A stretch of DNA of 64,000 bases from Diploscapter coronatus (GCA_964036155.1 OZ038423.1:33495249-33559248); one strand, 5' to 3'. Positions 1 to 12,270 are shown, numbered from the stretch's first letter. Notes: generated by a model not told the origin, from the letters alone. Program-made: numbers and translations.

Positions 1-87
1 GCGTTTGCAGCCGAAGGCAGGCCGATGACGACCACTCACGTCATCGGGCAGATCGCCAACGTCATCAGGATGGTCGATAATAAGTGA
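1..87 (+). CDS. 3' end of an unidentified protein-coding gene (partial)
   Basis: Reading from base 1 there is an open frame of 28 codons ending in TGA at 85-87. The peptide begins AFAAEGRPMTTTHVIGQ and ends IRMVDNK. It is GC-richer than the following sequence and shows a well-mixed residue composition, as expected for a real last exon. The gene starts upstream of the window and I do not recognise the family from 28 residues. It is transcribed toward the minus-strand phosphatase gene, so the two are convergent. Confidence 0.5.
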   Translation, partial: AFAAEGRPMTTTHVIGQIANVIRMVDNK

Positions 88-733
88 GGCATTTTTCTTG
101 AATTTAACAAAGGTCCCTATATTTATAGACGAATGACACACAGACGGCTGTATTTACAGACTGTTCTTTTATTTCTCCACTTTTTCTACATTCCCTACCC
201 TCCCTATTCGTCTGTAAATACAGGGAGCCAAAAAATATTCAAAATAGCTATTTTATTCAATCGCAGAGCGAATTGAATGAATTCGTAAAATTTGAATATG
301 CACAAATAAGAAAATTTAAACAAAAATGAACTTTTATCGATTTTCATGCGATAAATTGGATGGCAAAGAAACTCAGACTATAAAAAAAGTTGAAATTCAC
401 ATCAAAACGTTTAAATTTTGAAATAATATCTGATTCCATCATTTTCTTCGAAAGCCCGAGTGCAAATTATACATGCGAAAATTCTAGTTGTTAGTGAACG
501 TATTTATTCTATTGTTCTATTTTCATTCGGAAGTATAAATTTTCAGTCAACTATGAAAGTCGACCGTTTATTGGTTGGTTTATGACGTAATTTCGACCTC
601 GTCGTGCATCTAATTCTCGAGTAGTTTTCGTCAGATCTTCATGTATATAATGATTTATCGTTCAGTAATAAATTATCGAATCATAGTGATTCAGGGACTA
701 AAATTACTAAATTCAGGTTAAATTGAAATTAGA
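88..733. other. Intergenic, convergent 3' ends
   Basis: AT-rich sequence between the 3' end at 87 and the convergent PAP2 gene. I see no open frame with splice signals. The short stretch 110-225 contains two near-identical phrases in inverted orientation, around TATTTATAGACG at about 120 and CGTCTGTAAATACAGGG at about 210. This gives a possible hairpin of about 110 bp, probably another small palindromic repeat. Confidence 0.4.
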
Positions 734-878
734 CTTGCAACTTTTCGAATCACGGTTAACCGCATGAAACGAGATATTGTATTTCTTCTCGAGACGAAAC
801 GATGACAATGCTCTTTCTCTCTCAATAAGACATACTATCTCGTTTCATGCGGCTAACTGCGTTTCGAAAAGGTGCAAG
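734..878. repeat. MITE family B, copy 1 (terminal inverted repeats about 40 bp)
   Basis: The ends form a long imperfect inverted repeat: TTGCAACTTTTCGAA...GGTTAACCGCATGAAACGAG on the left pairs with CTCGTTTCATGCGGCTAAC...TTTCGAAAAGGTGCAA on the right. The interior has no coding potential. A second copy with the same ends and a similar purine/pyrimidine-skewed interior lies at 49285-49425. Size of about 145 bp, palindromic ends and dispersed copies fit a non-autonomous DNA transposon. It lies 3' of the PAP2 gene. Confidence 0.75.
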
Positions 879-909
879 TATAATAGAAATTTTTAAAAAA
901 ATCTTATTG

Positions 910-3010
910 TTATTCCTTACTTTCCATCAAATCCCGACTTTGCACCATTTCTCCCTCTTCTTCCTCGATTTGTGACAAATTTTCATTCGTAGCTCTCGAT
1001 TCGGTCAGCAATGGTCTCGTCTCTTCTTCTTCAGAATTATGGAAAAATAATTCCGCCCAGAAAATTGCCTGCAAATTTGTTTTATTGAAATGTACAAATC
1101 GATTTTTACTGATTTATTTTGTTTTGCCATCTTTCTCGTATATAATATTTACTTATTCCGTCATTTCAAAATTCAAAATAACATCCGAATCCAAATATAA
1201 AATACTCACACAATATAATGCCATGAAAGTGCCCAGAATAATTCCAAAAATTACGTCATTAGAATGATGCCAATGGTCAGTAATTCTCGAATACGAAACC
1301 ATCAACGCTAAAATTCGTTTGAAATGAATAAATGCGTGAAATACCTGTCAGAAGAAACGAAGTTTGTATGATAGGAATGAATATTCGATTTTGTAGAATT
1401 GGCTGAAGTCTTGCTTGAATGTAGAGCTAGATTAGTTATTTTTCTTTTTGTCATTTTATGTCAATTTACCGATGAAAATACGAAGCAATACATCGAAATT
1501 GCTGCATGACCCGACATGAACGATTTTCGAGCTTCTAACACCTGTGCTGGATCTCCATTGCAAATGTAGTTGAAAATGTAGCTAAATTTGTAATTTTGCC
1601 AAGGTTTGCCCGAATAGAGTTTGAAATAATGCCATATTTTATTATTTCCCTGATAAATAAATTCAAAAATAGCATGACTTGGATATTTTTCAAATCTTAC
1701 ACGTGCTCCTTCCCTTTACAGGTATTTGCATCCAATTGGCAAACTTCAATAAAGTACGGTCTCAATTCTCCGACCATTATTTTCGTTACTTGCACTACGA
1801 TTAACGTGCACATGAACCCGATTTGGGAATAGCCTAAATTTCCTCTTCTTTCTAAAATCCTTCAAACTAACCGATATAAGTAGCGATTCGAACAATAAGC
1901 ACATTGATATGACTGTTCCTCCATCGATATTTTGGCAGAGGAATATTCTGCTCGATTTTTCGAATTCGTAGAAATTCAGTGATGATTATCTGAAATTGCA
2001 TGAATTTGATGGTTTTCACAGGGATGAGCTTACAGTAGCAAAAGTAACTAAAAGTCCTGCGACTAGTAAAATAATGAACGGAATCGAATTTGGCTTGTAA
2101 TTGTAACGAATCGTATCGTCATCACAGAAAAATCCACGATAATATGGACCTATTTGGTTAGGGACTAAATAACCAGATATGCCTAAAAAGAACTTTTATC
2201 TTTTATACAAGACATTAATTTACCAAATCCATAAATCAAGAATAAATTCAGCAGTAATGCCCTACTTCGAATATCGAATGTTCCAGTTTCAAGGCATGGC
2301 TCGATTATCTAAAAAGTCACGATAAAATTGGTTTGACGTCTCAAAAATCCAGAGAATTCATTACTTTTTGGCATGGAAAATTATTTCTCAACCAATATCT
2401 TCTCAGTACTTTCACTTATATCCTCTATATTTTAGGACATGTTCTGACTTTGTTCGATCTAGCACGAACAAAGTGAACGCGCCCTTATGTTTTTGAAAAC
2501 AATAATTTAATTCTCGTATCACATAAATCTTACACATCCAGTTTGAATACGATTTTCTCTAAATCGTTCTGACATGAAACGAAATCAGAAATCGATAGAA
2601 ATGAGTAAAATTTCGAAGACAAATGCAAGCAATGGGACATTATTATTGATGCTCCAAGTATGCGGCATAAAATTATGCTGTTGATAAGACAGATCAAATG
2701 ATATTGTGAAAAAGTGCTTAGGTGGCAATTTCTATGAAGAAGTACTACACTAAGCACAAATCAGATAGAACAGAAGATGAAAACAATACAAAACAACGAA
2801 GAATAATTTGAAATTCAAAACCATGGTGAATTTGGATGCCAGAAGATTATTAACAAAGTTATACCAAAGGTATAGCAGTTTAAAAAAGATGACAGTTATA
2901 AATCAAAAGAAGAAAAAAGATCTTCAACTTACCTTCAAACTCGATGCCGACGATATTTTCTTCGTTAGTGGGTCAGAGAATTTGGAGATGCTTGAAATTT
3001 TTCTTATCAT
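910..3010 (-). CDS. PAP2-family lipid phosphate phosphatase (phosphatidate phosphatase / LPP)
   Basis: Eight exons assemble to a 344-residue protein: 2933-3010, 2224-2308, 2034-2182, 1872-1989, 1703-1833, 1470-1649, 1210-1344 and 910-1068. All phases close. The three catalytic motifs of the PAP2 superfamily are visible: KIMVGELRP (motif 1), [12 protein letters not shown] (motif 2, usually PSGH) and [13 protein letters not shown] (motif 3, with the nucleophilic His and the Asp). The usual [15 protein letters not shown] segment before the second membrane span is present, and six hydrophobic spans can be counted. The family dephosphorylates phosphatidic acid, lyso-PA, ceramide-1-P and sphingosine-1-P at the plasma membrane or ER. 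The C-terminal tail is acidic (EEEETRPLL, then IEEEEGE). Motif 2 has Met in place of the common Pro. The start ATG at 3010 is chosen because its exon is the only upstream one that joins in frame; the 625-bp first intron is the least certain part. Confidence 0.9.
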
Positions 3011-3693
3011 AGTATTTATTCTGAATTTTTTCTTTCGATTCAAAAATATGATGGAAGTTTCTAGAATAAATAAAAATTCGCCACAACGAAACTTATCTCC
3101 ACATACACTGAACATTATCAACATTTTGCAACGATGAATATCAAAATGCCAAAAATAACGGTGAAAACAAGTCAAAGTAATGTTTTGTCGGTAGAGGTCC
3201 ATTCTTCAAGTTTTCGACTGCACTTTATGTCGTTATATCAAAGATTTGGTATCAGTTTATCTACAAACTTGAACACAAAGTTCTTCATTTTTCAAACCAA
3301 TTGCACTCGCAATAAACTACAAAACGAACAATATTCAAAGAAAAATTTTATCTACAATCATAAAAGTTAGAAAAAAATAAAGATAATTTATTTTTTTAAT
3401 ACTTATTATTATTTCATCGGTAATTCAAAGATTATTTGTAAAAAGAAATTTCTCCATGAAAACCATGTTTTACCCAAATTATCCTACAAATAACGTAACA
3501 TTTGAAAATGTTTGTTTAATTTTGAGAATCATTATAATGAAAGACGATCATTATTCTATGATTTACGCATTACACGAAGACGATGGTTTTGTATCTGAAA
3601 ATATTTTTCTCCTTTAAAATTCTTAATCGGTATTCATTTCTGATCCGATCAATCTAGACTCAAGCTTCATTTTCAGATTTTCGAATTTTGCAA

Positions 3694-4277
3694 TCAAACG
3701 ACTATAAATCTCTCTGAATTGACTGATCGGCACTCTATTTGATGTTTTCCATTGGGATTTAATGAAATCCCAATTTGTCGTTGGTTGAATTTAGAAAGGA
3801 AATCGATATCGAAATGATAAAATTCTGAATATCAAGAGAAGAAAAACTTGGGAACCTACGTTTCAAAATGACAACGATGAGAATTGCAAATAAACCAGCG
3901 GCAATTAGGAAAACGATGAAGATGAAGAGCAGCGTGCAGAGAACGACGTGCGAAATGCCACAGGTCTTCTTCTCGCGGTACAAGTCATAGTGGGATTTTG
4001 GTGGAGGGCTGAAATCGAGAGAATCAACAAATAAATATCGTTAAAAAATCATATAAAGTATACAGTAAAAAATTCCAAATAAATTCTTCACGACATAATA
4101 TGAAAGTTGGCGATAGAAAACTCTTTCCATCATTTTTAAAAGCATGTAGCGAAGTCATAAAGAATCAAAATCTTATGAAATTTTGATCTCTTCGAGATAT
4201 TGATCATTGTATAAACAATCTGAAAAATCTTACGTCTGATCGGTCAGAATAGTCGAGATGCTCTGGCAATCCGCCAT
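3694..4277 (-). CDS. Small single-pass membrane protein, family not recognised
   Basis: Three exons (4234-4277, 3860-4008, 3694-3824) with consensus splice sites and closing phases give 107 residues. The N-terminus MADCQSISTILTDQ is followed by a Pro-rich stretch (TPPPKSHYDLYREKKTCG) and then one strong membrane span of about 30 residues (HVVLCTLLFIFIVFLIAAG onward). The tail of about 40 residues is polar and carries one Cys. There is no cleavable signal peptide, so a type II or III topology is likely. It shares strand with the PAP2 gene and starts about 0.7 kb upstream of that gene's start codon. I cannot assign a family. Exons 1 and 2 are firm; the terminal exon is a single open stretch and could be longer or alternative. 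Confidence 0.6.
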
Positions 4278-5654
4278 TTTTGGTAAAAAAATCAATAAAT
4301 TACTAGCTCAAAATTATTTCAAAATAATCGCATTCTTCTCAAGATAAAAATATTCTTAAAAAATCGATTTATTCAAAAATGTAAATTTCAAAATGTTGGA
4401 TCAGTTTAGAATTTGCAAATGTATTTTATATTTGCTTTGTGGGGCGAGAGAGTGTGAAGATGGATGAGGTTTGAGAGCGATAAAAGTGTTTATCAAATGT
4501 CAAAAAGGGAAATGAAGTATGCATCATAGCGTGTGCACGAGAAAAGACTGATAAGTGAGTGACAAATCGATTGTTCTGAGTTCTGACTAAACTCGGACTT
4601 GTTGAGATGAATAATGGCGAAAACCGAATGATTATGCGACCATCACGAAGCTATCAATGGATTCGGTCATTCAAGTATTACGTAATTTTGTAACCGAAAT
4701 GATCAAATTATTGATATTTTCTTGCAGAAAATGATCCTCGAGAAGAACTATCACAATTATACTCCAAATTTAGCTGTTTATGAATTTCTGGTTGAAATTT
4801 ATGGTGAAACGCTGAACAATCTTTGCATTTCTCGAAAATTGCATCTGTTTATTCTAATGGGAAGATTTGATGATTTTAATCTGATAAAATAAAAAAGGTG
4901 GATATTTCCCGAACTAAGCCATGCAATGATATACTACTTTTTAAATTATACAATTTTCACCTCATCATTAGTTTTAGGATGATGAAAATACACTTTCTTA
5001 TTTTTCAAAAAAAGTGGTTGCGATTGTCCAAATAAGCGTGCATCTAGACTCTACGTAGTGAGAAGAATGACTATTGCTTAACTTGGTCATTTTCTTCGTT
5101 TCTTCGCTTGTTCATCATATTTTCACGTGTGTTATCACAATGACGCTCGAGAAACTAATATTGCAGGAAATCGGCATTAAAGTTCTCTATTTCCCCTACT
5201 TTTCTGCTGTGAATTCGATAAATCATACAAGAAAGTGATCGTTGCGTGCGATTTGTAATGTAAGTAGCATGAGTATAAATATGAAACAATGTCAACTAAA
5301 TGAGTGAACTGATACCGAGTCGTCTAAAATAATTTGAAATAATAACTATATTTGGTGAAAGAGTATTTAGTGAATTGTTTTCTATCAATAACTCTTAGAT
5401 TTTTATCTAAGATGAGCTATTCTTTTAATTTATGTTGAATTTTCTTTTAAATTTCACAGTTCGGTTTTTTTTCTCTTTCTAACTTGAAGAATATTCCTAT
5501 TTTAGCGATTTTGCATTTATATTATTTTGAAAACTTTTATTTACAGTTTTTCATAACTAACTCACTTTTCTTGCAAGCTTATCGTTTTTGAGTGCAAGTG
5601 TTCGGAATGAGATCATACAAGCCTTTCTCTGACCAAACCATAACTGTTGAAAAT
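4278..5654. other. Intergenic, 5' side of the small membrane protein gene
   Basis: No gene seen on either strand. The stretch 4440-4560 is purine-rich (GAGAG, GAAGATGGATGAGG) and lies directly upstream of the minus-strand gene starting at 4277, as nematode promoters often do. The remainder is AT-rich without long open frames or convincing splice signals. Confidence 0.4.
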
Positions 5655-6964
5655 CTATCTAATGATGAAGAGTAGAAATGAAAAGCTGGCTATCTTATCC
5701 AAGTCATAAATCTCTGCAATAGAAGTGGAAATTTCTGCTTACGTCTATAGATTTTGGTCTCCCCCTTCGAATTGAACACTGCATTTTTGCCACAGTCATC
5801 GTCTTCGAATTTTACGATACACCAGCCTGTAATTTACAATTTTTTAATCCGAAAAGGATTATTACTCCTGTTTTAACACTTTTTCTTCATCCGGCTATTT
5901 GGGAACTGCGGGACATTGGCAAAATAGGATGGGGATGTTTAGGCAATGCATCTTTTCCCATACTATTTATTCACGTATCGTATCCGTGATCTCGCAGCTT
6001 CCAAGCTGCCCTTCGTTCAATAATCTCAAAACTTCATTCACCACAACCCTTTCAAAGAAAGTACTTTTTCTTTAATTGCACTTTTCTAGATTTTTTTCCT
6101 GCAGCAATTTTGTACTGTGAACCCAAACGTGATATTGATCATGAGAAATTCTTGGCTGTCTATCAATTTTGGATAATATTTTATCGTGCCTCTAGAATGT
6201 CATGTTAGAGGTCACACATCCACACCCCTGCACTCTCGTTTCACCTAATCTTTTCATATCTCTATCCTCTATGCAGTGATAAATAAGGAAGGGGAGAATG
6301 TACGCAGTTAGAACGCAAAGGCAGATGAACTGCACGAGGATTTCAGCAACATTGTCATGTGTTGCAGAAGCGTATTTTTATTTCTGCAATATTCTATGAA
6401 TTTTTTCAGTCAATATCTTGATGTTTTGAAGGTGTTGAGTACTTTTCTTTTTCATAAAATTCGAGTGAGTGCTTTCCTTCGACAGTTTACATCTTTCTTT
6501 TATTGTTTTTTCAATTATCAAATTCTGAAAAATGTATTTAGTCATGTCTCAAATATTGTTGATACCAAAACCTGGAAGGTATACAATGTGGTGCAATTAT
6601 TTTTAGTGGCTAGAAAATTGAGAAATAACACGCGAAAAGAAGAGAGATTTGTCTAAAATCACTTTTTCCCCTCATTTTCGACCTCCCAAATTTCGGCATC
6701 AACAATGCTGCTGAACTTCTCCTAGAGTTCTAACTGAGTTCGTCCTTGACAGAAATAGGTTGGAATTCCGCATTACGATTTGCGACTTTTCAAAATGCGC
6801 AGCCCGGACCCATTATTTTTGGTCGTTGGTCTCTCTGGCTGACCGGTGGTGTAGAGGAGAGCAGTGAAGTTGGCGACAGCGGAGACGATGAGAATGAAGC
6901 AGAGTAACAGTGAGGAAGGCCCACGGCTGGTGTTTCCGAAGCAGCGGCCATCTGGGTTGGGCAT
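5655..6964 (-). CDS. Small membrane or secreted protein, family not recognised
   Basis: Three exons are visible. The first starts at ATG 6964 and encodes MPNPDGRCFGN, then a hydrophobic span (SLLLCFILIVSAVANFTALL). The middle exon 5743-5826 is bounded by good acceptor and donor sites and encodes WCIVKFEDDDCGKNAVF. The last exon 5655-5713 joins in phase and ends in LLFIIR-stop. The N-terminal hydrophobic segment could be a signal anchor. The donor of exon 1 is unclear: the in-phase choice lies near 6840 (after LLYTTG) and is weak, so an extra exon may lie between 5830 and 6790. The intron carries MITE copies at 5892-6011 and 6553-6706. No known family is evident. Confidence 0.45.
5892..6011. 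repeat. MITE family A, divergent copy 3
   Basis: The left end GGCTATTTGGGAACTGCGGG and right end AGCTTCCAAGCTGCC match the ends of the copies at 9466-9593 and 21731-21857 (reverse orientation). The central palindrome around TTCCCATACTATTTATTCACG is more decayed. It lies within the presumed intron of the small minus-strand gene. Confidence 0.6.
6553..6706. repeat. MITE family D, copy 1
   Basis: About 154 bp with inverted ends: ATTGTTGATACC...CCTGGAAGG at the left and CCTCCCAAATTTCGG...ATCAACAAT at the right. Inside is the phrase GTGGTGCAATTATTTTTAG. The copy at 29664-29824 has the same ends, the same internal phrase and the same length class, so this is a dispersed palindromic element. Confidence 0.75.
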
Positions 6965-7792
6965 TCATCGAGTGAATAATTAATAGCAAGTTTGAAAAGT
7001 TGAGGAATTTGCATGGTGTATGCTAATTTTCATTTTACGTTGTTTTCTTGACCGAGTAATGGCTAACAATCTGCACCATGAGAAGGAGCTGACCAATGTA
7101 TTCAAATTTTGACTTCAAGCTGTTTTTTCTTCAAAATTTCATTCATTTTCTTCCTGAAAGATAACAAATTTGATTTTAAATCCTCACTTTTATGAATATG
7201 ATTTGCTTTTCTTTAAGAGCCGAATTCTAGATTATTCTATTTTCAAGACCCCCTTTCAAAAGTAATGCGATTCTATAAAAATTAGGACATATGAAATTCG
7301 TGTCATCTGTTGATCATCTATAATATCCTATCGTCATTTTTCTGCCAACCTGACTATCGAAACAGTAATTGGCCAGACGAGAAAAAGGAGAACTGGATGA
7401 GTAAGTGTTTTGCTGGTCGCTGAAAATAGTGTGCGATTTTTGGCGACGAAAAGAAGGAATTGGAAAACTTATTTTTCAATTCTCAGGTTTGAACAGTCTA
7501 GTCAAAAGTATCCCCCATCTTGTTGTTGTGATTTTGGAAAGAATTCTAGATTCAACCCATAAATATTCACTTCCTCATTTAAAATTTGGGAAATTGAGAT
7601 GTTTTGCTCTGATCTAATTAGCTATCTTCAGCGACCTAGAATCACAGAGGTCTATTTCCGCATCAACTATATGCACTTTGACAGTTCTTTTCTTATTTTA
7701 AATCCGTTCGATTTTTCCAATTCGTCCTTTTCCTTTGCTTGATTTCTTAGAGAATTATTAAAAATTTTGGTCTAGTTATTTATTTTTAGAAT
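6965..7792. other. Region between divergent genes, possible unassigned exons
   Basis: This lies between the divergent start at 6964 (minus) and the plus-strand gene starting at 7793. A consensus donor (GTAAGTG) at about 7401, an acceptor (TTCTCAG) at about 7493 and an open stretch to 7617 containing SLVKSIPHLVVVILERILDS suggest coding or untranslated exons. I could not connect them in frame to the downstream gene. Confidence 0.3.
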
Positions 7793-9968
7793 ATGCTCCA
7801 ACGTCAATCAACGCTCATTGTTTCATCTGGCAAATCATTCGTTCAACAATGTGAGACCATTTTGGATATTCAGTTAAAATTTACCACTTTCAGACCGAAA
7901 CATTCGAAACTGCGTGCAAAAGTTTCCGCATAAAGAAAATCTTCAAAATCGTATTCCGCTAGCTTCGAATTCGATGGACACTTGTCACGTACATCATGAT
8001 CAGTAAGTCATGATAGATCGCTTTGGCAACTACGAATTGACTCGATGGTGGGATGGGTAGATTTATATTTTCTCAGAATTTATCCCTATTATTTATCCTT
8101 AGCTCTAGGTCTCATCAACCTGTCATCTCGCCATTTAAAATTTTTTTCAAAGCTTTGGATTATTGGATTTGTTTAGAAGTAGCAAAAGCAAGTCACCCGA
8201 TGTCAGCCATCACATTGGACACGCCGAAATCGACATTTTCAAGAAAGTAGGTCAATTTCATCTAAGTTTTAAAGCTATCCGTGAATATTATGAAATTTTA
8301 GACATTATCAGATGGGTTCTACCGAAATTGTAAAAAGGGGAGCAGCTCTGAATCCTCACCCATTAATTTCAATGCTTCGCTAATTCAGAAAGGTTTTCAA
8401 AATATCTATCAATTTCAAAAGTGCGAGAACTTCAGGTCGAGATCTATGGAACGCTGATCTTCTTTCATATTTGCGTTTCTGCTTACCGAATGCTCCAGAA
8501 AATCTCCTTGAAGCAGTGCGAGATCATCTTCTATCCTCATCTATGCTCGCACACATCGGTCGACTGATCGGTTCGTGCTTATTCATGAATCAGTATGAAA
8601 TCGGTTATTTGAAAATCACAAGCCCTCAGGTACTCAAACTATGCAAAATAGGGTAAAGAATGATGAACAAAAGACTATCTTCCCATTTTTTTGCACGGCG
8701 TGATGGCTTGTATTTTCCAGATTGCCATAAAATCGCATTTCCATCCTAATTTCAATTTTCTTCATCATAATCAGTGCTATGCTTTAGGCGTAAACAAGCT
8801 ACTGAAAAACTATGAAAATCCCCTCCGTAACGAGACGATAGCTGATTCGCTCTATTTGTTGGCAGCTACTCTTTCATCAGAACGAAGAACGTCATTCCTG
8901 ATCGATTATATCGTTGCTCAGATAGTCGACATCGATTTTATGGGTATTTTATCATTCATATGACGGAGAATTTATTTCGATTTCTTTTAGAAATCTTCTC
9001 ATTGAAAGATCCCTACGCAGTACTGGTTGATCTGCACAAGATGAGTGGGGCGAAATCGGTAAAATATAATTGGCAAAACTTTATCTATTCGATTTTTCAG
9101 CTTGAGCCACGGTTACTCCGATATTCTCAGAATTCGGGCAATCCGATTTACGTAATGGCCATTTACAAGGATCAATATGAACTCGTTGGGCAAAGTAATA
9201 GACTAGAGAAAATTAGCATATAACATTCCATTTGATTGTTTTTTTTCAGATGTCGGCAATCGCTTGGACATCGCTTTCGAGCTGGCAGCTAGAGATGGTC
9301 TTCTGAAGATGTGGGGGATCACCTCAGATTAGTGAGTTATCCTTCGGAATATAAACGACAACCTAGAAACACATATTCCAAAAGACCAACAAGAAATGGT
9401 TTGATAAAAAGTGGAAAACAAGTTGCCCTACCTAGCTTTTCATGGCCTTGGCACATTGGAATGTCATTTTCAAAGGCTATTTGGAAACCTCGGGCCCGTC
9501 GAACCATGCGAAATAAAGTGAGGCATGGTAGGGAAAAGATTCTTTCTCACATTATTTCGCATGGCTTGAAGCTTCCAAGCTGCCTTTTCAAATGGGCAAA
9601 TAAATTTGTAAAGAACTATTATTCAGTGATTTCGTGTTCGGAAACCATATGAAGAATGTCCAATTTGAAGAACACCAAAATCCGAATTATCGTCTGGAAG
9701 ACGTATGCAGAAAGGATACCGATACAACTTTGGTCTCAAAATTGAAAGTATGAACCATTTGTTGTATAGCAGAAGTTTCAACACATGTAATGAATGTATT
9801 TAGAACCATGACACGAATCTTATTGAAATGGCTATGAAGTTTCAGTCTGTTTCAAATTCAGTGAATGAAGTGGATTCCACGAAGAAGAATAAACAAAGGT
9901 CTTCTAGTTTCTCCAACAAGCATAAACATAATCATATCTCAACTCGATCTCGCGAATGTCATTTTTAG
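7793..9968 (+). CDS. Uncharacterised 424-residue, probably helical protein
   Basis: Eleven exons assemble with every phase closing: 7793-7850, 7894-8002, 8177-8246, 8302-8392, 8436-8629, 8721-8943, 8991-9058, 9101-9194, 9250-9331, 9627-9747 and 9804-9968. The first 110 residues are polar and probably disordered (SSKSKSPDVSHHIGHAE, GSSSESSPINFN). The middle (about residues 115-320) is a run of amphipathic helices (DLLSYLRFCLPNAPENLLEA, ADSLYLLAATLSSERR, DPYAVLVDLHKMSGAK, RLDIAFELAARDGLLKMW), reminiscent of alpha-solenoid trafficking proteins. The tail is Lys/Ser/His-rich. No signal peptide or membrane span is seen. I could not match it to VPS16/VIPAS39-type or other solenoid families by eye. 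The ninth intron hosts a MITE (9466-9593). The 5' end may extend upstream. Confidence 0.7.
9466..9593. repeat. MITE family A, copy 1 (intronic)
   Basis: The core palindrome CCATGCGAAATAAAGTGAG (9504-9522) pairs with CTCACATTATTTCGCATGG (9546-9564). Outer arms (GGCTATTTGGAAACCTCGGG, and AGCTTCCAAGCTGCC on the other side) are imperfect inverted repeats. The element at 21731-21857 is the same sequence in reverse orientation, including the spacer AGGGAAAA. It lies in an intron of the 424-residue protein gene. Confidence 0.8.
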
Positions 9969-11928
9969 TTTCGCTTCATATTTTTACACAAATAAATCTC
10001 AAATAAGTGATTTTTCCGCTCAAATATTTACTGTATCACCAGACACAGACGATAAGTAATTGTTCAAGTTTCGTACGCTAGACACATTTTCCGTTCCCTG
10101 TTTACAGGTTTATTGAAATTCGTTTCGGAGAATTTATCGATAAGGGAATAGACACTTCCTCTGCAATTCGAGAAATTTGAGAAGACGCATAATTTCTCTC
10201 ATTTCATTCTTAAATTCACATTTCATGAAAATGAAAAACCGGCCTGGTTTATCTGTTCCATTGATCATCTATTAACATGCAAAATATGTATATTATACTC
10301 TTGCTTCGAAACGCTCGTGGAGGAGACGTGTCGGCAAGAGTAGTTATAGCCCCGAAAGGAGAAGCAGCATTGAAAGAGTGGAGAGACGGCTAGAGGAAAC
10401 AGGCGCACAGACAAGAGGAGAGCCTCAAGTCGATGGGCAGTTAATTGAGGGAGAAAGGGAAATGGAGAGAAGAGCAATACCAAGATCCTGTACGCTTATT
10501 CTCGACTTCTCCCCCTCCACGAGTGTTTCATTTGAAAAAGTTAGGATGTTTTGGTCATTCAAGAGTTAGGGACTCGATGTACATTGACCGCTCGTCATTA
10601 CAGTAGTTACGTGCAATAAGCAAATTAAACCCGAAAGGAAATTTTGCATTCCCTTCGCATCTTGATGCCTGTTTAATGCTGATAAGAGAGACTGAAAAAT
10701 GACAAACACGAATAAATAGAACAACAAATTTAGCGATAGCTAGTAATAAAAAGTCACATATTTCCATCGTGATTTTTCATCAATTATATTATTCTCGTTT
10801 AGAAATTATTGAGGACAAGATATTTTTATATAACTTCAAATTTTCTTAAGTTTATCCTAGGTCTAGTCTAGATAAATATATTCCTAAATAACGAAAAATT
10901 ATAGGAAAAGTAGTCCACAGGATAGAACTTTTCTATAGAAAATTGATATATGAGGAGTTCGGCGCAAAATTTTAGCTTAAGGAGGTCAGCAAAAGAATTT
11001 GGCTTAAGTCCTGCTTAGGTCTGAGTTGTTCATCAAAATTATATTTTTGAATATTTTATATCGTCGACAAATTGAAACGTCCCTGAACATAAAGTGCGTA
11101 AATTTACCGGCTTTCTGGGAATTCTCAACTTTGATTTCTCTCTGCGTGAAGACTTATCAATTGGAGTTGTGGATAGCATTCATTCTTCTTCGTCTATTCT
11201 CGGTTAATTCACTATCAGTTTCAGTCTACTTCGACTGTCCGATTCAATTATCTCTTTCAATTTGGGTGTATCAAATCGACTCAATTCTTCCTTGTTCCTT
11301 CATTTTCACGACAAGATTTTAAAAATAGAGTTATTGGAAATTTGCACAGACATTTTGATTGAGAACGTTGAATTTTTATCCAAGTGAAAATTTGGGGAAG
11401 AAAGATTTTGTAAACAAAAGAATTGAACTATTTTGCAAAAATATACTGGTAAAGGTGTGTTAAACAGATTTTTGCCTAGTCAGAAAATTCGATTTTTCTC
11501 AAGAACAACGACGAGATAAGGTTTTATCTGCATTTCTTCCTATAAAACTATCTTATTTGGAAAAGTCCCTCACAATTTCGATATATCTTGTTTTATCAAA
11601 ATTCCCGATATCTCTCAAGGTTCAGCAGTTAATCGATAGAAATCCAATCAAGATATCCCACGTCAATCATGCCGAAATTTCCCTGTCAGCTTTGTGAAAA
11701 GGCGATTGAGAACAGTGCTTTGTTGATCATATTCGAAATAGGAAAAAATCGATCGCTTTATTTTTAGCAAAAGTTTTTTTTCTTTTTTATCGGATAAGAT
11801 ATTGAATTCGAAACCCACGTAAAATAGCGTTGATCTTCATGAAATTTACTGAAATTCATGTCTTTTTCAGTTCCCTACTCTCATCAATTCTTCTTTCCAT
11901 TCTATCAAACTCTAATACATTTTTACTA
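9969..11928. other. Intergenic; purine-rich tract
   Basis: No gene is supported. The stretch 10325-10480 is strikingly purine-rich (GAGAGACGG, GGGAGAAAGGGAAATGGAG) and produces overlapping open frames on both strands that look compositional. It may be a promoter-like GA tract, but no adjacent start codon is convincing. Confidence 0.35.
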
Positions 11929-12270
11929 TATTCCCACATAAGAATTCACGAATCTCCATGAAACTCTTCAAATAGGAGTTTTTGATGACGCTAATCACAA
12001 TTCTGAAATAAAAAAGTGCCTAATCGCCCTCTAGAGGAACTTTGCTTATTTTCACTCGTATTTTGTATGGGAAATGAGCTGTTCTGCTTGTGAAGTCATG
12101 TATCCAAATTCCACAAATTTGCAATACAAAGAAAGAAACCAAATTCAACTCGAAACTCCAGGTTTCTGCATGCGATTAGGCACTTTTTGACTTCAGAATC
12201 GTGGTTAGCGCCATCAAAAACCCCTATTTGGAAAATTTCATTAAAATCTGAGTTCCTATGTGGGAACATC
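11929..12270. repeat. Long palindromic element of about 340 bp
   Basis: The left arm reads TTCCCACATAAGAATTC, GGAGTTTTTGATGACGCTAA, then AAAAAGTGCCTAATCGC. It pairs over about 130 bp with the right arm GCGATTAGGCACTTTTT, AGCGCCATCAAAAACCCC, then AGTTCCTATGTGGGAA. The loop is about 90 bp. There is no coding capacity. Arms this long and only moderately diverged are typical of foldback or MITE-type DNA transposons. I did not find a second copy in the window. Confidence 0.75.

Noticed and set aside
9330..9332. In-frame TAG as the end of the 424-residue protein
   Set aside because: A GTGAGT donor overlaps this stop. The next two exons join in phase and continue the protein by about 95 residues, so the stop lies in the intron junction.
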